Below the pieces are notes generated by a model. The model was not told the origin of the DNA, made no database searches, and saw nothing but the letters and a program-made list of their open reading frames with translations. A stretch of DNA of 64,000 nucleotides from Bacillus infantis (GTDB lineage Bacteria; Bacillota; Bacilli; Bacillales; Cytobacillaceae), in contig NZ_JAIVAP010000006.1 of assembly GCF_020171945.1 (NCBI RefSeq), positions 1 through 64,000 of the forward strand, read 5' to 3'. Each line of letters begins with the position of its first letter. The stretch's first letter is position 1. Made by a program: the position numbers and the translations under genes. Below, in pieces: positions 7,738 through 14,951 of this stretch.

Positions 7738-8484
7738 ATCAAGCCAACTCTGTTAATCTTCGGAACGGACCATTTTGCAGGCATAGACAATGGAGATATG
7801 TATGTCACGGACAAATTAGATATTTTATCGAATAAAAGACAGGCAGAAATCCAGGAGGTCGTCACTTGTTTAAAGAAATTTAATCCGACAAAGGTAGCAC
7901 TGGAAGTTCTGCAGGAAAACGAAGAAGCATTAAATGATGAATATGCTTCTTATTTGAATGAAGACTATGCCTTAACCGTTAATGAAGTCGATCAAGTCGG
8001 ATTCAGGCTCGCAAAGGAATGCGGTTTGGGACAGGTACATGCGGTCGACTGGAATCAGGATGAGGATGGTGTTCCGGACCTGGGGGATTTAAGTGAATGG
8101 GAAGATACAGAAGAGTATAAGGCATTTACAGAGATAGGGCAGAAAATCACTTCTGAAGCAAATACATACTTGCAGAATCATTCCATAAAAGACTATTTGC
8201 TTTGGCATAATGATCCTCAGAATATTGCCAGGGGGCAGGAACTTTATATGAAGATGTCCCTGACAGGCAGCAACAGCAACCCGGCGGGCGCTATTTGGAC
8301 AGCGAAGTATTGGTATTATCCCAATCTGCTAATTTATAAAAATCTGGTTAACTTAGTGGATTCTAATGAAGAACGGATTTTTGTACTATATGGTGCGGCC
8401 CATCTCCATTTGCTATTGCAGTTTGCAAGGGAGAGCGGGTTATTTAATGTTGAGGCTGCGGGGGATTATCTAAGGCAGGGATAA
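7738..8484 (+). CDS. DUF5694/TraB-like domain protein (ATC start proposed)
   Basis: About 248 aa. The N-terminal strand PTLLIFGTDHFAG and then LSNKRQAEIQEVVTCLKKF, NPTKVALEV and a C-terminal RIFVLYGAAHLHLLLQ fit the TraB/DUF5694-type fold with GTxHF and GAAHxH motifs; activity unknown. The first ATG (7798) would remove the whole conserved first strand. In the open frame upstream the only codon placed correctly for the AGGAGG at 7725-7730 is ATC at 7738, 7 nt downstream; no ATG or GTG exists back to the stop at 7666. I therefore propose initiation at ATC. Confidence 0.65.
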   Translation: MKPTLLIFGTDHFAGIDNGDMYVTDKLDILSNKRQAEIQEVVTCLKKFNPTKVALEVLQENEEALNDEYASYLNEDYALTVNEVDQVGFRLAKECGLGQVHAVDWNQDEDGVPDLGDLSEWEDTEEYKAFTEIGQKITSEANTYLQNHSIKDYLLWHNDPQNIARGQELYMKMSLTGSNSNPAGAIWTAKYWYYPNLLIYKNLVNLVDSNEERIFVLYGAAHLHLLLQFARESGLFNVEAAGDYLRQG

Positions 8485-8495
8485 CTTCTTGATAC

Positions 8496-8535
8496 AGTTT
8501 TGAGGCCAGGGGGTCTGTCCCTCTGGCTCAAAAAA
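8496..8535. repeat. REP-like palindromic element (copy 3)
   Basis: TTTTGAGGCCAGGGGGTC pairs with the following TCCCTCTGGCTCAAAA; this is an inverted repeat with 15-16-nt imperfect arms. It lies just downstream of the DUF5694-like gene. Confidence 0.7.
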
Positions 8536-8587
8536 TGAAACTCTCCTGGCACTTATCCGTATACATATATTAACAGGAGGGATAACG

Positions 8588-8854
8588 ATGGAAGTTAAAG
8601 TGGCAGAGAAGAATGGGAATTTGCAGATAAGCTGGCTGTTAAATAAAACTGAAATACCGTTATCGGCTATTACGGAAGTGTCAAATGACGATACATATGC
8701 CGGGCAGGAAAAGGAAGCCATAAGAATTGGGTTTCCATCCGGCAATACAGACAGAGTAGTCATTAAAACAGAGAAAGAAACTTATATACTTTTTACGAGT
8801 ATGGGCGGCATAAAAGAAAATATCTTAGCTTTGGTGAATAATTGTGTGCGTTGA
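8588..8854 (+). CDS. SunI/YnzG-like PH-domain protein
   Basis: 88-aa protein resembling the sublancin-immunity-like SunI/YnzG family: MEVKVAEKNGNLQISW, IPLSAITEVSNDD and RIGFPSGNTDRVVIKT match the pattern of that PH-like domain. SunI itself protects Bacillus against the glycocin sublancin, but it carries an N-terminal membrane anchor that this protein lacks, and no bacteriocin genes are nearby, so an immunity role is not supported. AGGAGG at ~8575 precedes the ATG. Single gene between two REP-like elements. Confidence 0.7.
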   Translation: MEVKVAEKNGNLQISWLLNKTEIPLSAITEVSNDDTYAGQEKEAIRIGFPSGNTDRVVIKTEKETYILFTSMGGIKENILALVNNCVR

Positions 8855-8933
8855 TCTCAAGGAGGATTGACGCTTCTTCTGTTGAAGTTCTTTAATAAGC
8901 GGGCAGGCACTCATATGTGCAATCACAGCTGAA

Positions 8934-8967
8934 ATGGGCCAGGGGGTCTGACCCTATGGCTCACAAC
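8934..8967. repeat. REP-like palindromic element (copy 4)
   Basis: GGGCCAGGGGGTCTGACCCTATGGCTCA, a close relative of copy 3, placed immediately before the AAAAGGGGG ribosome-binding site of the next small gene. Confidence 0.6.
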
Positions 8968-8986
8968 TTGAAAAGGGGGCTGAAAT

Positions 8987-9205
8987 GTGGATTTACTATT
9001 CTGGGTTCTTTTCGGTTTTTTCATAGGCGGATTTGCGGTGCTTGTTTCTATGAAGAAAAATATGGAACACAGGGTCGCTTCGCTAAAAAGAGATGGGGAA
9101 AGCAGCAGTGTCTCATCCCGGCCTGTAGTCTGGTGGATTATTTTGACGACAGTCTGGGGAATTGTGAGCATGGGGCTTGTTGTGTGGTGGTTTTCGGTTA
9201 GCTGA
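8987..9205 (+). CDS. Small membrane protein
   Basis: 72-aa protein with two hydrophobic segments (residues ~2-21 and ~47-70) separated by a basic and Ser-rich loop KKNMEHRVASLKRDGESSSV. Starts at GTG 8987 with AAAAGGGGG 7 nt upstream; the ATG two bases earlier is out of frame. No family recognised. It is followed after 35 nt by the HIT gene and probably cotranscribed. Confidence 0.55.
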   Translation: MDLLFWVLFGFFIGGFAVLVSMKKNMEHRVASLKRDGESSSVSSRPVVWWIILTTVWGIVSMGLVVWWFSVS

Positions 9206-9240
9206 CATAAGTTTTGCCGATAAAAGTGAGGAGATCAATT

Positions 9241-9663
9241 ATGGAAAACTGTATTTTTTGCAGGCTGGAACTCGAGCCGGATCAGAATATTATCATGAGC
9301 AATGAACATTGTCTGTTTTTACAGCTGGGGCAGAGTCAAATAAAGGGAAGCCAGCTGGAAGGCGCCGGATTAATTGTTCCGATAAAACACAGGGAAACTG
9401 CCTTTGATCTATTACAAGAAGAATGGAAGGCAACGTACAGTCTCCTTCAGGATGTCAAAAAGTACTTGGATGATAAGCATCAGCCTCAAGGCTACAATCT
9501 GGGCTGGAACTGCGGCGAGGCTGCCGGGCAGCATGTTTTCCATGCCCATTTTCATGTGATCCCAAGATATGGGGACGAGCCTCTTGCAGGTAAAGGAATC
9601 AGGTATATGTTTAAAGGAAAAGAAAATCAAAGGGGGCTTAGACCTTCCCCATTGGCCACTTAA
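9241..9663 (+). CDS. HIT family protein
   Basis: 140-aa nucleotide hydrolase/transferase of the histidine triad superfamily. The signature QHVFHAHFHVIPR carries H101, H103 and H105 with the catalytic central His; an N-terminal CIFC is the usual start of Hit-like proteins. Family members hydrolyse adenosine phosphoramidates or dinucleotides. The ATG at 9241 is used because GAGGAGA lies upstream; the upstream GTG at 9214 has none. The C-terminal tail KENQRGLRPSPLAT is atypical and may reflect recent sequence change near the stop. Confidence 0.9.
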   Translation: MENCIFCRLELEPDQNIIMSNEHCLFLQLGQSQIKGSQLEGAGLIVPIKHRETAFDLLQEEWKATYSLLQDVKKYLDDKHQPQGYNLGWNCGEAAGQHVFHAHFHVIPRYGDEPLAGKGIRYMFKGKENQRGLRPSPLAT

Positions 9664-9675
9664 AGGAGAGCGCTA

Positions 9676-9747
9676 ATGGAAAACAACGTGTTTGGCAGAT
9701 TGCTCAAAGATATGATACAGAGAAAAGAAAGCAATCAGCGGAAGTAG
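9676..9747 (+). CDS. Possible 23-aa peptide
   Basis: A short frame MENNVFGRLLKDMIQRKESN... of 23 codons with an excellent AAGGAG 7 nt before its ATG, 12 nt after the HIT gene stop. The peptide is amphipathic and basic. Such short frames can arise by chance, but the ribosome-binding site is among the best in this region. Confidence 0.35.
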   Translation: MENNVFGRLLKDMIQRKESNQRK

Positions 9748-9832
9748 TCGCTGGAGAAGTAAGGACTGAACTGCAGAATAGCAAGGATCACATCTGTATG
9801 CATACGGCAAGGACTGAATATATATAAAGTCA

Positions 9833-9885
9833 TAGGACAGGTTCCGTGCGAAACGGGCCAGCGGACCTGTCCCCTTGGCTCACAG
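9833..9885. repeat. REP-like palindromic element (copy 5)
   Basis: Full-length copy: GGACAGGTTCCGTGCG, AAACGGGCCAGCGGACCTG, TCCCCTTGGCTCA. Directly followed by the GGGAGG ribosome-binding site of the gene at 9899. Confidence 0.7.
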
Positions 9886-9898
9886 GGAGGACTTTCAA

Positions 9899-10129
9899 AT
9901 GTATAATAAAAACCACGACCCAAAGGGAAACGTGAAGGCGGAGATTTTACTGTCGGGGCAGTCCCTATCTTTTAAACTGGATAAAAGTGAAACAAAGATT
10001 TTGCTCGACAATATGGAAAAAGCATCGCATGATTTTAAAAAAATGGACTCTATTAAGCTGTATCATCCTGACGGCAGATTAAAATCGGTAATCAACCCAC
10101 TGCAAATATCCAGGATTTGGTTTACATGA
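9899..10129 (+). CDS. Small hypothetical protein
   Basis: 76-aa soluble protein starting MYNKNHDPKGN; GGGAGG precedes the ATG at 9899. It alternates beta-strand-like stretches (KAEILLSGQSLSFKL, DSIKLYHPDGRLKSVI) and ends QISRIWFT. No family recognised. REP-like elements lie on both sides, so gene and elements together may have been inserted as a block. Confidence 0.5.
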   Translation: MYNKNHDPKGNVKAEILLSGQSLSFKLDKSETKILLDNMEKASHDFKKMDSIKLYHPDGRLKSVINPLQISRIWFT

Positions 10130-10133
10130 AAAA

Positions 10134-10183
10134 GAAGGGACAGGTTCCTTGTCCCAAGCAGACGGGAAACCTGTCTCTCTGTA
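10134..10183. repeat. REP-like palindromic element (copy 6)
   Basis: GGGACAGGTTCCTTGTCCCA, then AGCAGACGGGAAACCTGTCTC; inverted arms GGGACAGGTT/AACCTGTCTC. Lies 4 nt after the preceding stop. The ~230 bases after it up to 10416 hold no gene I can support; a perfect 7-bp hairpin (TAGTGCC/GGCACTA, 10365-10388) without a T-run stands downstream of the minus-strand DUF3231 gene. Confidence 0.7.
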
Positions 10184-10416
10184 TTAATGTGGAAGCATAA
10201 TAGTCTTGAGATACTTATTGCTTATGTTAAAGGCTGCATTCTCATTAAGTGATTAAGCCTGTGCTTAAATGTATCCATAAAGAATTCGATCTTTATGAGC
10301 AGCGTAATAATCCTTTTAACTAAGCTTGAGAGTGTACTCAAAATTTATCCCTCCACAAGAATATTAGTGCCAGGAAGAACCGGCACTACCATTAATATCT
10401 TCTATAGCCATTCCCT

Positions 10417-11430
10417 TTATTCAAGTCCTTTCTTGATGATTTGGGAACGGTTTTCCATTTGCGGGGGTTCCTCGAACCAGCCATTTTTAATCTTAATGTC
10501 AATCCCTTCCTGAGCGTAGAAATAGACATCTTTTGCGAGCAATAGTGTTTTCATCGCCAAATCGTTTCTTAAACTGAAAAATCCCCCTGTGCCTGAACCG
10601 ATCAGTCCAAACCCATTAAGAATATATATGCAGTGCATCATCAGCTTGTCAGAAAAGGGAGGAACTGTTGATGCAGTTACCGTTGCACCGGAAGTCGCGG
10701 AGAGGTGGACATCCCCTTCCAGAAGCAATTCCTCCATAACTTTGACCTGTTTCTTAGCAAGATCTTTCCCTTTTAAAAAATATTGCCTGGCTTCTTTGTT
10801 TTGGGCGCACTGAGCAAAGCCTGTGATTAACTGCATTCCAATATTATTAACTTCAAGATTGTGATGAAGTATCCCAACCTCCAGGGCGGATAAAGGCCTT
10901 TTTTCACCAATTAACTTAAAACCTTCCATGTACTTTTTGCTTTTAATAAATTCTGTTTTCTTTGGCATTGTCATTTTGGGAGGAAGAGCCAGAATTCCGT
11001 TTTCAAGTAAATAACGTGTTGAAAGTTTATAGATTTTTTGAGTGACAGTTGTGAGTCCCTCATAAATGGCCATTACCTTTTTGTTGTAGGTCATATTTAA
11101 GCCAAGGGTATACAGGCCCATGCTAACTTCCTTTAATACACGGACAAACATGATATCAAATCCATTGTCATATAACTTGGGGGCCTCCAGGTTTACATCC
11201 TCTGATGTGAAGCCCACAGGTTTAACCATCCCCTGTTCAGAAAATAAATTTTCCATCTCAGCTACATAAAAATCAAGCTCCTGCCATAATCCGCCCAGAA
11301 TATTTCTTGCTTGCGGGTCATCTGCCTTTTCAAGAAAGTATTCCAAAAACCTCATAATCAAGGTTTTTTCCTGATATGTCTGCCAAAGCGAACCTATTTC
11401 GGACACATTTAAAGGGTTTGTCAGAACCAT
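10417..11430 (-). CDS. DUF3231 family protein
   Basis: 337-aa helical protein of the DUF3231 family, which has two ferritin-like repeats per chain and is found in spore formers; function not established. The internal duplication is visible: the first half has WQELDFYVAEMENLFSEQGM...GFTSEDVNLEAPKLYDNGF, and the second half repeats EVNNIGMQLITGF and a DLAMKTLLLAKDVYFYAQEG helix before the closing KNGWFEEPPQ. A paralogue with the same plan lies at 47542-48576 (also GFNENDVNLGAPRLYHDDY and ENGWMEKPPE). GGAGG lies upstream of the ATG at 11430. Monocistronic. Confidence 0.85.
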   Translation of the reverse strand: MVLTNPLNVSEIGSLWQTYQEKTLIMRFLEYFLEKADDPQARNILGGLWQELDFYVAEMENLFSEQGMVKPVGFTSEDVNLEAPKLYDNGFDIMFVRVLKEVSMGLYTLGLNMTYNKKVMAIYEGLTTVTQKIYKLSTRYLLENGILALPPKMTMPKKTEFIKSKKYMEGFKLIGEKRPLSALEVGILHHNLEVNNIGMQLITGFAQCAQNKEARQYFLKGKDLAKKQVKVMEELLLEGDVHLSATSGATVTASTVPPFSDKLMMHCIYILNGFGLIGSGTGGFFSLRNDLAMKTLLLAKDVYFYAQEGIDIKIKNGWFEEPPQMENRSQIIKKGLE

Positions 11431-11532
11431 GCAAGATACCTCCTAATCAAATATCCCTATATTTGACTATGTATTAATTTCTAGAATATCCAATTAAGGA
11501 AATACAATTCTGCTTTAAGGGCAGAGTAACCT

Positions 11533-11560
11533 GTGACACCGCCTTATTTAATGGTAAAAT
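11533..11560 (+). promoter_or_regulatory. SigA-type promoter
   Basis: GTGACA and TAAAAT separated by 16 nt. Transcription would start around 11567, downstream of the GTG at 11564, which argues that this GTG is not the start codon of the following gene. Confidence 0.55.
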
Positions 11561-11611
11561 TTAGTGCGGGAGTGGAAAGAAAAAGATCATCACAGAGAGG
11601 AGAGGATCAAC

Positions 11612-11977
11612 ATAGAAAAGGTTTCCTTTGAAGATCAGCTGGAAGCAATAAAGTCCTTTCAATCAACCATTCGAAAACTCGAAAAGGCATTGGCCCAAAT
11701 GACTGAAAAAGGTGCAAATACAAATTTAGTAAAGAAACGATTTAAAGCCGCTTGTATCGGCCTGGATACCCTGGAATACATATGGAATCAAAAACCCCAT
11801 CATTACTCTTCGGAAGAATTAACAGAAGCCCGCCAAGTCCTTATAGGATTATTCCCATCCATTGAGAACACATATGACAAGTTAAAGGCAGGCAGTCCTC
11901 AAAGGACGCTTCTTGATAGAAGACTCAAAGCATTGGAATTGGCGGTGGAAGCCATTGACGACTGTTTCAATAAATAA
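11612..11977 (+). CDS. Hypothetical helical protein (ATA start proposed)
   Basis: About 121 aa, soluble and almost entirely helical, with a basic patch NTNLVKKRFKAACIGLDTLEYIW and the C-terminal LLDRRLKALELAVEAIDDCF. No family recognised. The frame has GTG at 11564, but that lies at or before the predicted transcription start. The sequence AGGAGAGG at 11598-11605 then points to ATA at 11612 (9 nt from AGGAG), giving an N terminus EKVSFEDQLEAIKSF; the next ATG is internal, about 29 codons later. Start codon choice is an inference. Confidence 0.5.
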   Translation: MEKVSFEDQLEAIKSFQSTIRKLEKALAQMTEKGANTNLVKKRFKAACIGLDTLEYIWNQKPHHYSSEELTEARQVLIGLFPSIENTYDKLKAGSPQRTLLDRRLKALELAVEAIDDCFNK

Positions 11978-12001
11978 GTTAACTGCCTGTGGGTGTTTCC
12001 T

Positions 12002-12223
12002 ATGATTGTGTTGCTATGGCAAATATCATTAATCCTTTGTATTATCACTCTCCTCTATGGTCTATTTGGGAGATCGCAGCTCTCACTGCTGATTAGCTTT
12101 ATCACATCAATTCCAATAGCTTATTACTTCCTTGGAGCTGAAAATGGCTGGAGGCTGGTTGCTTTAGCTCCTGTACTGATACTGATGCTGGCTTTTGTTT
12201 TATGGAGAAATAAAGCACAATGA
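12002..12223 (+). CDS. Small membrane protein
   Basis: 73-aa protein with two or three hydrophobic segments (IVLLWQISLILCIITLLYGL, LLISFITSIPIAYYFLG and LVALAPVLILMLAFVLW) and a C-terminal RNKAQ. Start taken at ATG 12002; a GTG at 11993 is possible and both have only weak ribosome-binding sites. It follows the helical protein gene by 24 nt and is likely cotranscribed. No family recognised. Confidence 0.5.
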   Translation: MIVLLWQISLILCIITLLYGLFGRSQLSLLISFITSIPIAYYFLGAENGWRLVALAPVLILMLAFVLWRNKAQ

Positions 12224-12302
12224 TCCGCTGAGCAGAAGGATTCCCATCCTTTTTGTGGAACTTTAATTTAGAACCGTCTTTGGTAAGGAGGTCTAGAGGC
12301 AA

Positions 12303-12839
12303 ATTAAAGTTCCAGATTTCAAGAAGAAACTGATGAAGCTGGATGGGGGAAGTATCGTGCTGCAGGCAGTCTGGAAAAACACATTGTATATACTGGAACA
12401 TAAACTCAATGTCCTAATCGAGTGCTGGAAAGAAGGACTATTCCTGCAGGGAATTATCCACGATTGGTCAAAATTTTCCCCGCAGGAGTTTCTGCCGTAT
12501 GCTAAGAAGTTTTTCTATAAAGGTCAAAAGGACTCCACAGATGAACTAAAGTGGAAATATGCCTGGCTCCACCATCAGCACAAGAACAAGCACCATTGGG
12601 AACACTGGGTGGTTGATCCGAAAAATAAACAAGCCCTGCCTATGCCCAGAAAATATCTTCTTGAAATGGTTTGTGACTGGCGTTCGTTTTCGAGGAGATG
12701 GGGAAGAAGGGTGAAAGCTTCTGCTATGGACCTGAGCGGCAATATTATATTGCATCCTGATACGAAAAAGGAACTGGAAGTTATATTGATGAAGAAGACA
12801 GCAGAGGATGCTAAGCGGAAAAATAGAGACGTGATTTAA
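12303..12839 (+). CDS. DUF5662 family protein (ATT start possible)
   Basis: Up to 178 aa. The core LYILEHKLNVLIECWKEGLF, IHDWSKFSPQEFLPYAKKFFY and AWLHHQHKNKHHWEHWV fits the DUF5662 family, whose conserved His/Asp residues (HDWSKFSP, HHQHKNKHHWEHW) suggest a metal-dependent HD-like site; no activity is established. Start options: ATT 12303, 11 nt after a perfect AAGGAGGT; ATG 12333; GTG 12357 after GGGGGAAG. A stop at 12294 limits the upstream side. I list the longest SD-compatible frame. Confidence 0.65.
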   Translation: MKVPDFKKKLMKLDGGSIVLQAVWKNTLYILEHKLNVLIECWKEGLFLQGIIHDWSKFSPQEFLPYAKKFFYKGQKDSTDELKWKYAWLHHQHKNKHHWEHWVVDPKNKQALPMPRKYLLEMVCDWRSFSRRWGRRVKASAMDLSGNIILHPDTKKELEVILMKKTAEDAKRKNRDVI

Positions 12840-12843
12840 CTTG

Positions 12844-12873
12844 GAAAAGGCTGCCCGCAAGGCAGCTTTTTTG
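12844..12873 (+). terminator. Rho-independent terminator
   Basis: AAAAGGCTGCC / GGCAGCTTTTTT hairpin with a short loop, right after the DUF5662 gene. Confidence 0.85.
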
Positions 12874-12919
12874 CTGTTTCTAAATATAATGCAGGAAAGA
12901 AAAGCGGTAGCGGATTTGA

Positions 12920-12956
12920 AAAGTGAGCCAGGGAACCCGACCCCCTCGCCCAAAAA
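12920..12956. repeat. REP-like element relic (copy 7)
   Basis: Degenerate relative of the dispersed element: GTGAGCCAGGGAACCCGACC then CCCTCGCCC, that is the TGAGCCA...GACC half read from the other strand. Confidence 0.45.
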
Positions 12957-12960
12957 ATGG

Positions 12961-12989
12961 TTGCACGGTTTTGTCAGTGTGTATATAAT
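12961..12989 (+). promoter_or_regulatory. SigA promoter of the gntR-ABC operon
   Basis: TTGCAC and a perfect TATAAT separated by 17 nt. Transcription would start near 12996, inside the palindrome at 12991-13009. Confidence 0.8.
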
Positions 12990-12990
12990 G

Positions 12991-13009
12991 TGTATATAGT
13001 ATATATACA
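12991..13009. promoter_or_regulatory. Palindromic operator for the YtrA-type GntR regulator
   Basis: TGTATATAGTATATATACA: 8-nt arms TGTATATA/TATATACA around GTA, immediately downstream of the -10 box and covering the start site. This is where an autorepressor of the following operon would be expected to bind. Confidence 0.65.
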
Positions 13010-13032
13010 ATAGTTGAAAAAGAGGGAATTCC

Positions 13033-13404
13033 ATGCAAATCATTATCTCCAATCGTAGCAAGGAGCCGATTTATGAACAAATTACTAAACAGATTCAATC
13101 CTTGATTTTAGCGGGGGATCTGCCGGAGGGGGCAGCGCTGCCTTCTATACGCCAGCTCGCTAAGGATCTGCAGATCAGTGTGATTACGACGAAACGGGCT
13201 TACGAGGAATTGGAGAAGGCAGGCTTTATTTATTCAATTGTTGGCAAAGGGTCTTTTGTCGCCGAACAGAATTTAGAGGTCATTAGGGAAAAGAAGCTGA
13301 AGGTCATTGAGGAACAGCTGGGAGCGGTTATAACCAACGGCCGGGAAATTGGTCTCTCATTGGATGAACTTCAGCAGCTATTGAAGATTTTATATGAGGA
13401 GTGA
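13033..13404 (+). CDS. GntR family regulator, YtrA subfamily
   Basis: 123-aa repressor. The N-terminal winged helix (residues ~10-75: EPIYEQITKQIQSLILAGDL, LPSIRQLAKDLQISVITTKR, AYEELEKAGFIYSIVGKGSF) is followed only by a ~45-residue helical dimerisation tail, the short form typical of YtrA regulators, which control ABC exporters in their own operons. Preceded by a SigA promoter with a palindrome over the start site, so negative autoregulation is expected. The ABC ATPase begins 4 nt after its stop. Confidence 0.9.
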   Translation: MQIIISNRSKEPIYEQITKQIQSLILAGDLPEGAALPSIRQLAKDLQISVITTKRAYEELEKAGFIYSIVGKGSFVAEQNLEVIREKKLKVIEEQLGAVITNGREIGLSLDELQQLLKILYEE

Positions 13405-13408
13405 CTGT

Positions 13409-14275
13409 ATGGAAAACGTGGTCGAATTTAAAAATGTTGCCAAGGAATTCAAGAGTTTTTCCATTAAAGATATAAATTTTCAAGTGAAGCAGGGCTTTAT
13501 CACAGGATTCATTGGAGGGAATGGCGCCGGAAAGTCGACGACCATTAAAATGATGATGAATCTGCTGAAGCCGGATCAGGGCGAGATCAAGATCTTCGGG
13601 CTGGATTATAAGACACATGAGAAGGACATCAAAGAGCGCATCGGCTTCGTTTATGATGGCAATGTGTTTTATGAAGGGATGAATTTAAAAGACATAAAAC
13701 GTATTGTTGGACCGGCATACAAGCGCTGGGATGATCGTATGTTTTATCAATATGTGGAGCAGTTTGAGCTGCCCCTTAATAAAGCGATCAAAACCTTTTC
13801 AAAAGGAATGCAGATGAAGGCGTCGCTGGCGATTGCCTTATCGCATCATGCGGAGCTGATTATCATGGATGAGCCGACATCAGGCCTGGATCCTATTTTC
13901 AGGCGGGAAATGCTCGATTTGCTGCAGGAATTGATGCTCGATGACCGGCGCACGATTTTCTTCTCTACACATATCACCACAGATTTGGACCGCATCGCTG
14001 ATTATATTGCTTTTCTGCAAAATGGGAGACTGGTATTTAATCAGTCTGTGCACGAGGTGGCGGAAAATTATGCGCTCGTAAAAGGCGGGCTGGAACTTTT
14101 GGACCGGGATACAGAGAAGGCTTTTGTCCATATTCACCGGGCTTCTACAGGGTTTGAGGCCCTGACTGACAATATCGAACTTGTAAATAATACTTTTGGC
14201 CATTCTGTGGTAGTGGAACAGGCGAGCCTCGAGGATATTATGTATTACATGAAGGGGAGGAAAAGCTATGTTTAA
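13409..14275 (+). CDS. ABC transporter ATP-binding protein
   Basis: 288-aa ATPase subunit of an ABC-2-type exporter. Walker A GGNGAGKST at ~36-44, a signature changed to FSKGMQMKASLA instead of LSGGQ, Walker B LIIMDEPTSGLDP and the H-loop FFSTHITTD. The C-terminal ~70 residues are an extension common in YtrB/BcrA-like ATPases. GAGGAGTGA precedes ATG 13409. Between the GntR regulator and its permease, which overlaps its end by 8 nt. YtrA-type systems often respond to cell-wall antibiotics; that role here is inference. Confidence 0.9.
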   Translation: MENVVEFKNVAKEFKSFSIKDINFQVKQGFITGFIGGNGAGKSTTIKMMMNLLKPDQGEIKIFGLDYKTHEKDIKERIGFVYDGNVFYEGMNLKDIKRIVGPAYKRWDDRMFYQYVEQFELPLNKAIKTFSKGMQMKASLAIALSHHAELIIMDEPTSGLDPIFRREMLDLLQELMLDDRRTIFFSTHITTDLDRIADYIAFLQNGRLVFNQSVHEVAENYALVKGGLELLDRDTEKAFVHIHRASTGFEALTDNIELVNNTFGHSVVVEQASLEDIMYYMKGRKSYV

Positions 14276-14873
14276 CCTTATCAGGCGTGATGTGATACTG
14301 CAGAAAAAACTGATCTTGACCTTTATTCCTTTTATCCTGTTCTTTATTGTAATGGACTCGCATCCTGTGCTGATTTTCAGTGTTGCCAGCATTTTCATCC
14401 CTTTTAATGCCTATGCCTACGATGAAAAAGCAGAGGCGAACATTCTGCTGAACAGCCTGCCTTATACGCGCAATGAAATCATTGCTTCACGTTATCTCGG
14501 AGCAGTTATCTATATGATTTTGGCCATAGGCGGCACTTGCCTGGCATTGCTCGCATTCAATAAGGCATTTACCATCGAAGATATGGCTATGGGCGGCGGC
14601 ATCTTCTTAGCATTTGCTGCATTCACATTTCCGCTGTTTTATATATTTAAACCAGGGCATATCACAACAGTCCTGATGATTACATTCGTTCTATTAACAG
14701 GGATGGGCCCGCATCTCCTGAACTTAATTGCTGAAGATTTATCTTTAATCACTGGCTTTATAGAAAGCTTATCCAATCCGGCATTGTACACGTGGGCAGC
14801 AGCCATTATTTTGGGCCTGTATAGCATATCTTGGGGAGTCACCACATTCATTTATCAGAGAAAAGCATTTTGA
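14268..14873 (+). CDS. ABC-2 type transporter permease
   Basis: 201-aa membrane protein with six predicted segments. After the first (LILTFIPFILFFIVMD) comes the conserved YDEKAEANILLNSLPYTRNEIIASRY loop, which is typical of short ABC-2 permeases that pair with YtrB/BcrA-like ATPases. Start overlaps the ATPase gene by 8 nt, so they are translated together and probably form one membrane complex. No obvious terminator follows. Confidence 0.85.
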   Translation: MFNLIRRDVILQKKLILTFIPFILFFIVMDSHPVLIFSVASIFIPFNAYAYDEKAEANILLNSLPYTRNEIIASRYLGAVIYMILAIGGTCLALLAFNKAFTIEDMAMGGGIFLAFAAFTFPLFYIFKPGHITTVLMITFVLLTGMGPHLLNLIAEDLSLITGFIESLSNPALYTWAAAIILGLYSISWGVTTFIYQRKAF

Positions 14874-14951
14874 GAAAAATGGATGAAGTATTAGAAAGCT
14901 AAAAAAGCAGGGATATATTACATACTAAATAGGGGTTGGAGGGGGAAGGCA

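Noticed and set aside
8588-8854. Bacteriocin immunity locus around the SunI-like protein
   Set aside because: No precursor peptide, glycosyltransferase or export gene nearby, and the protein lacks the SunI membrane anchor.
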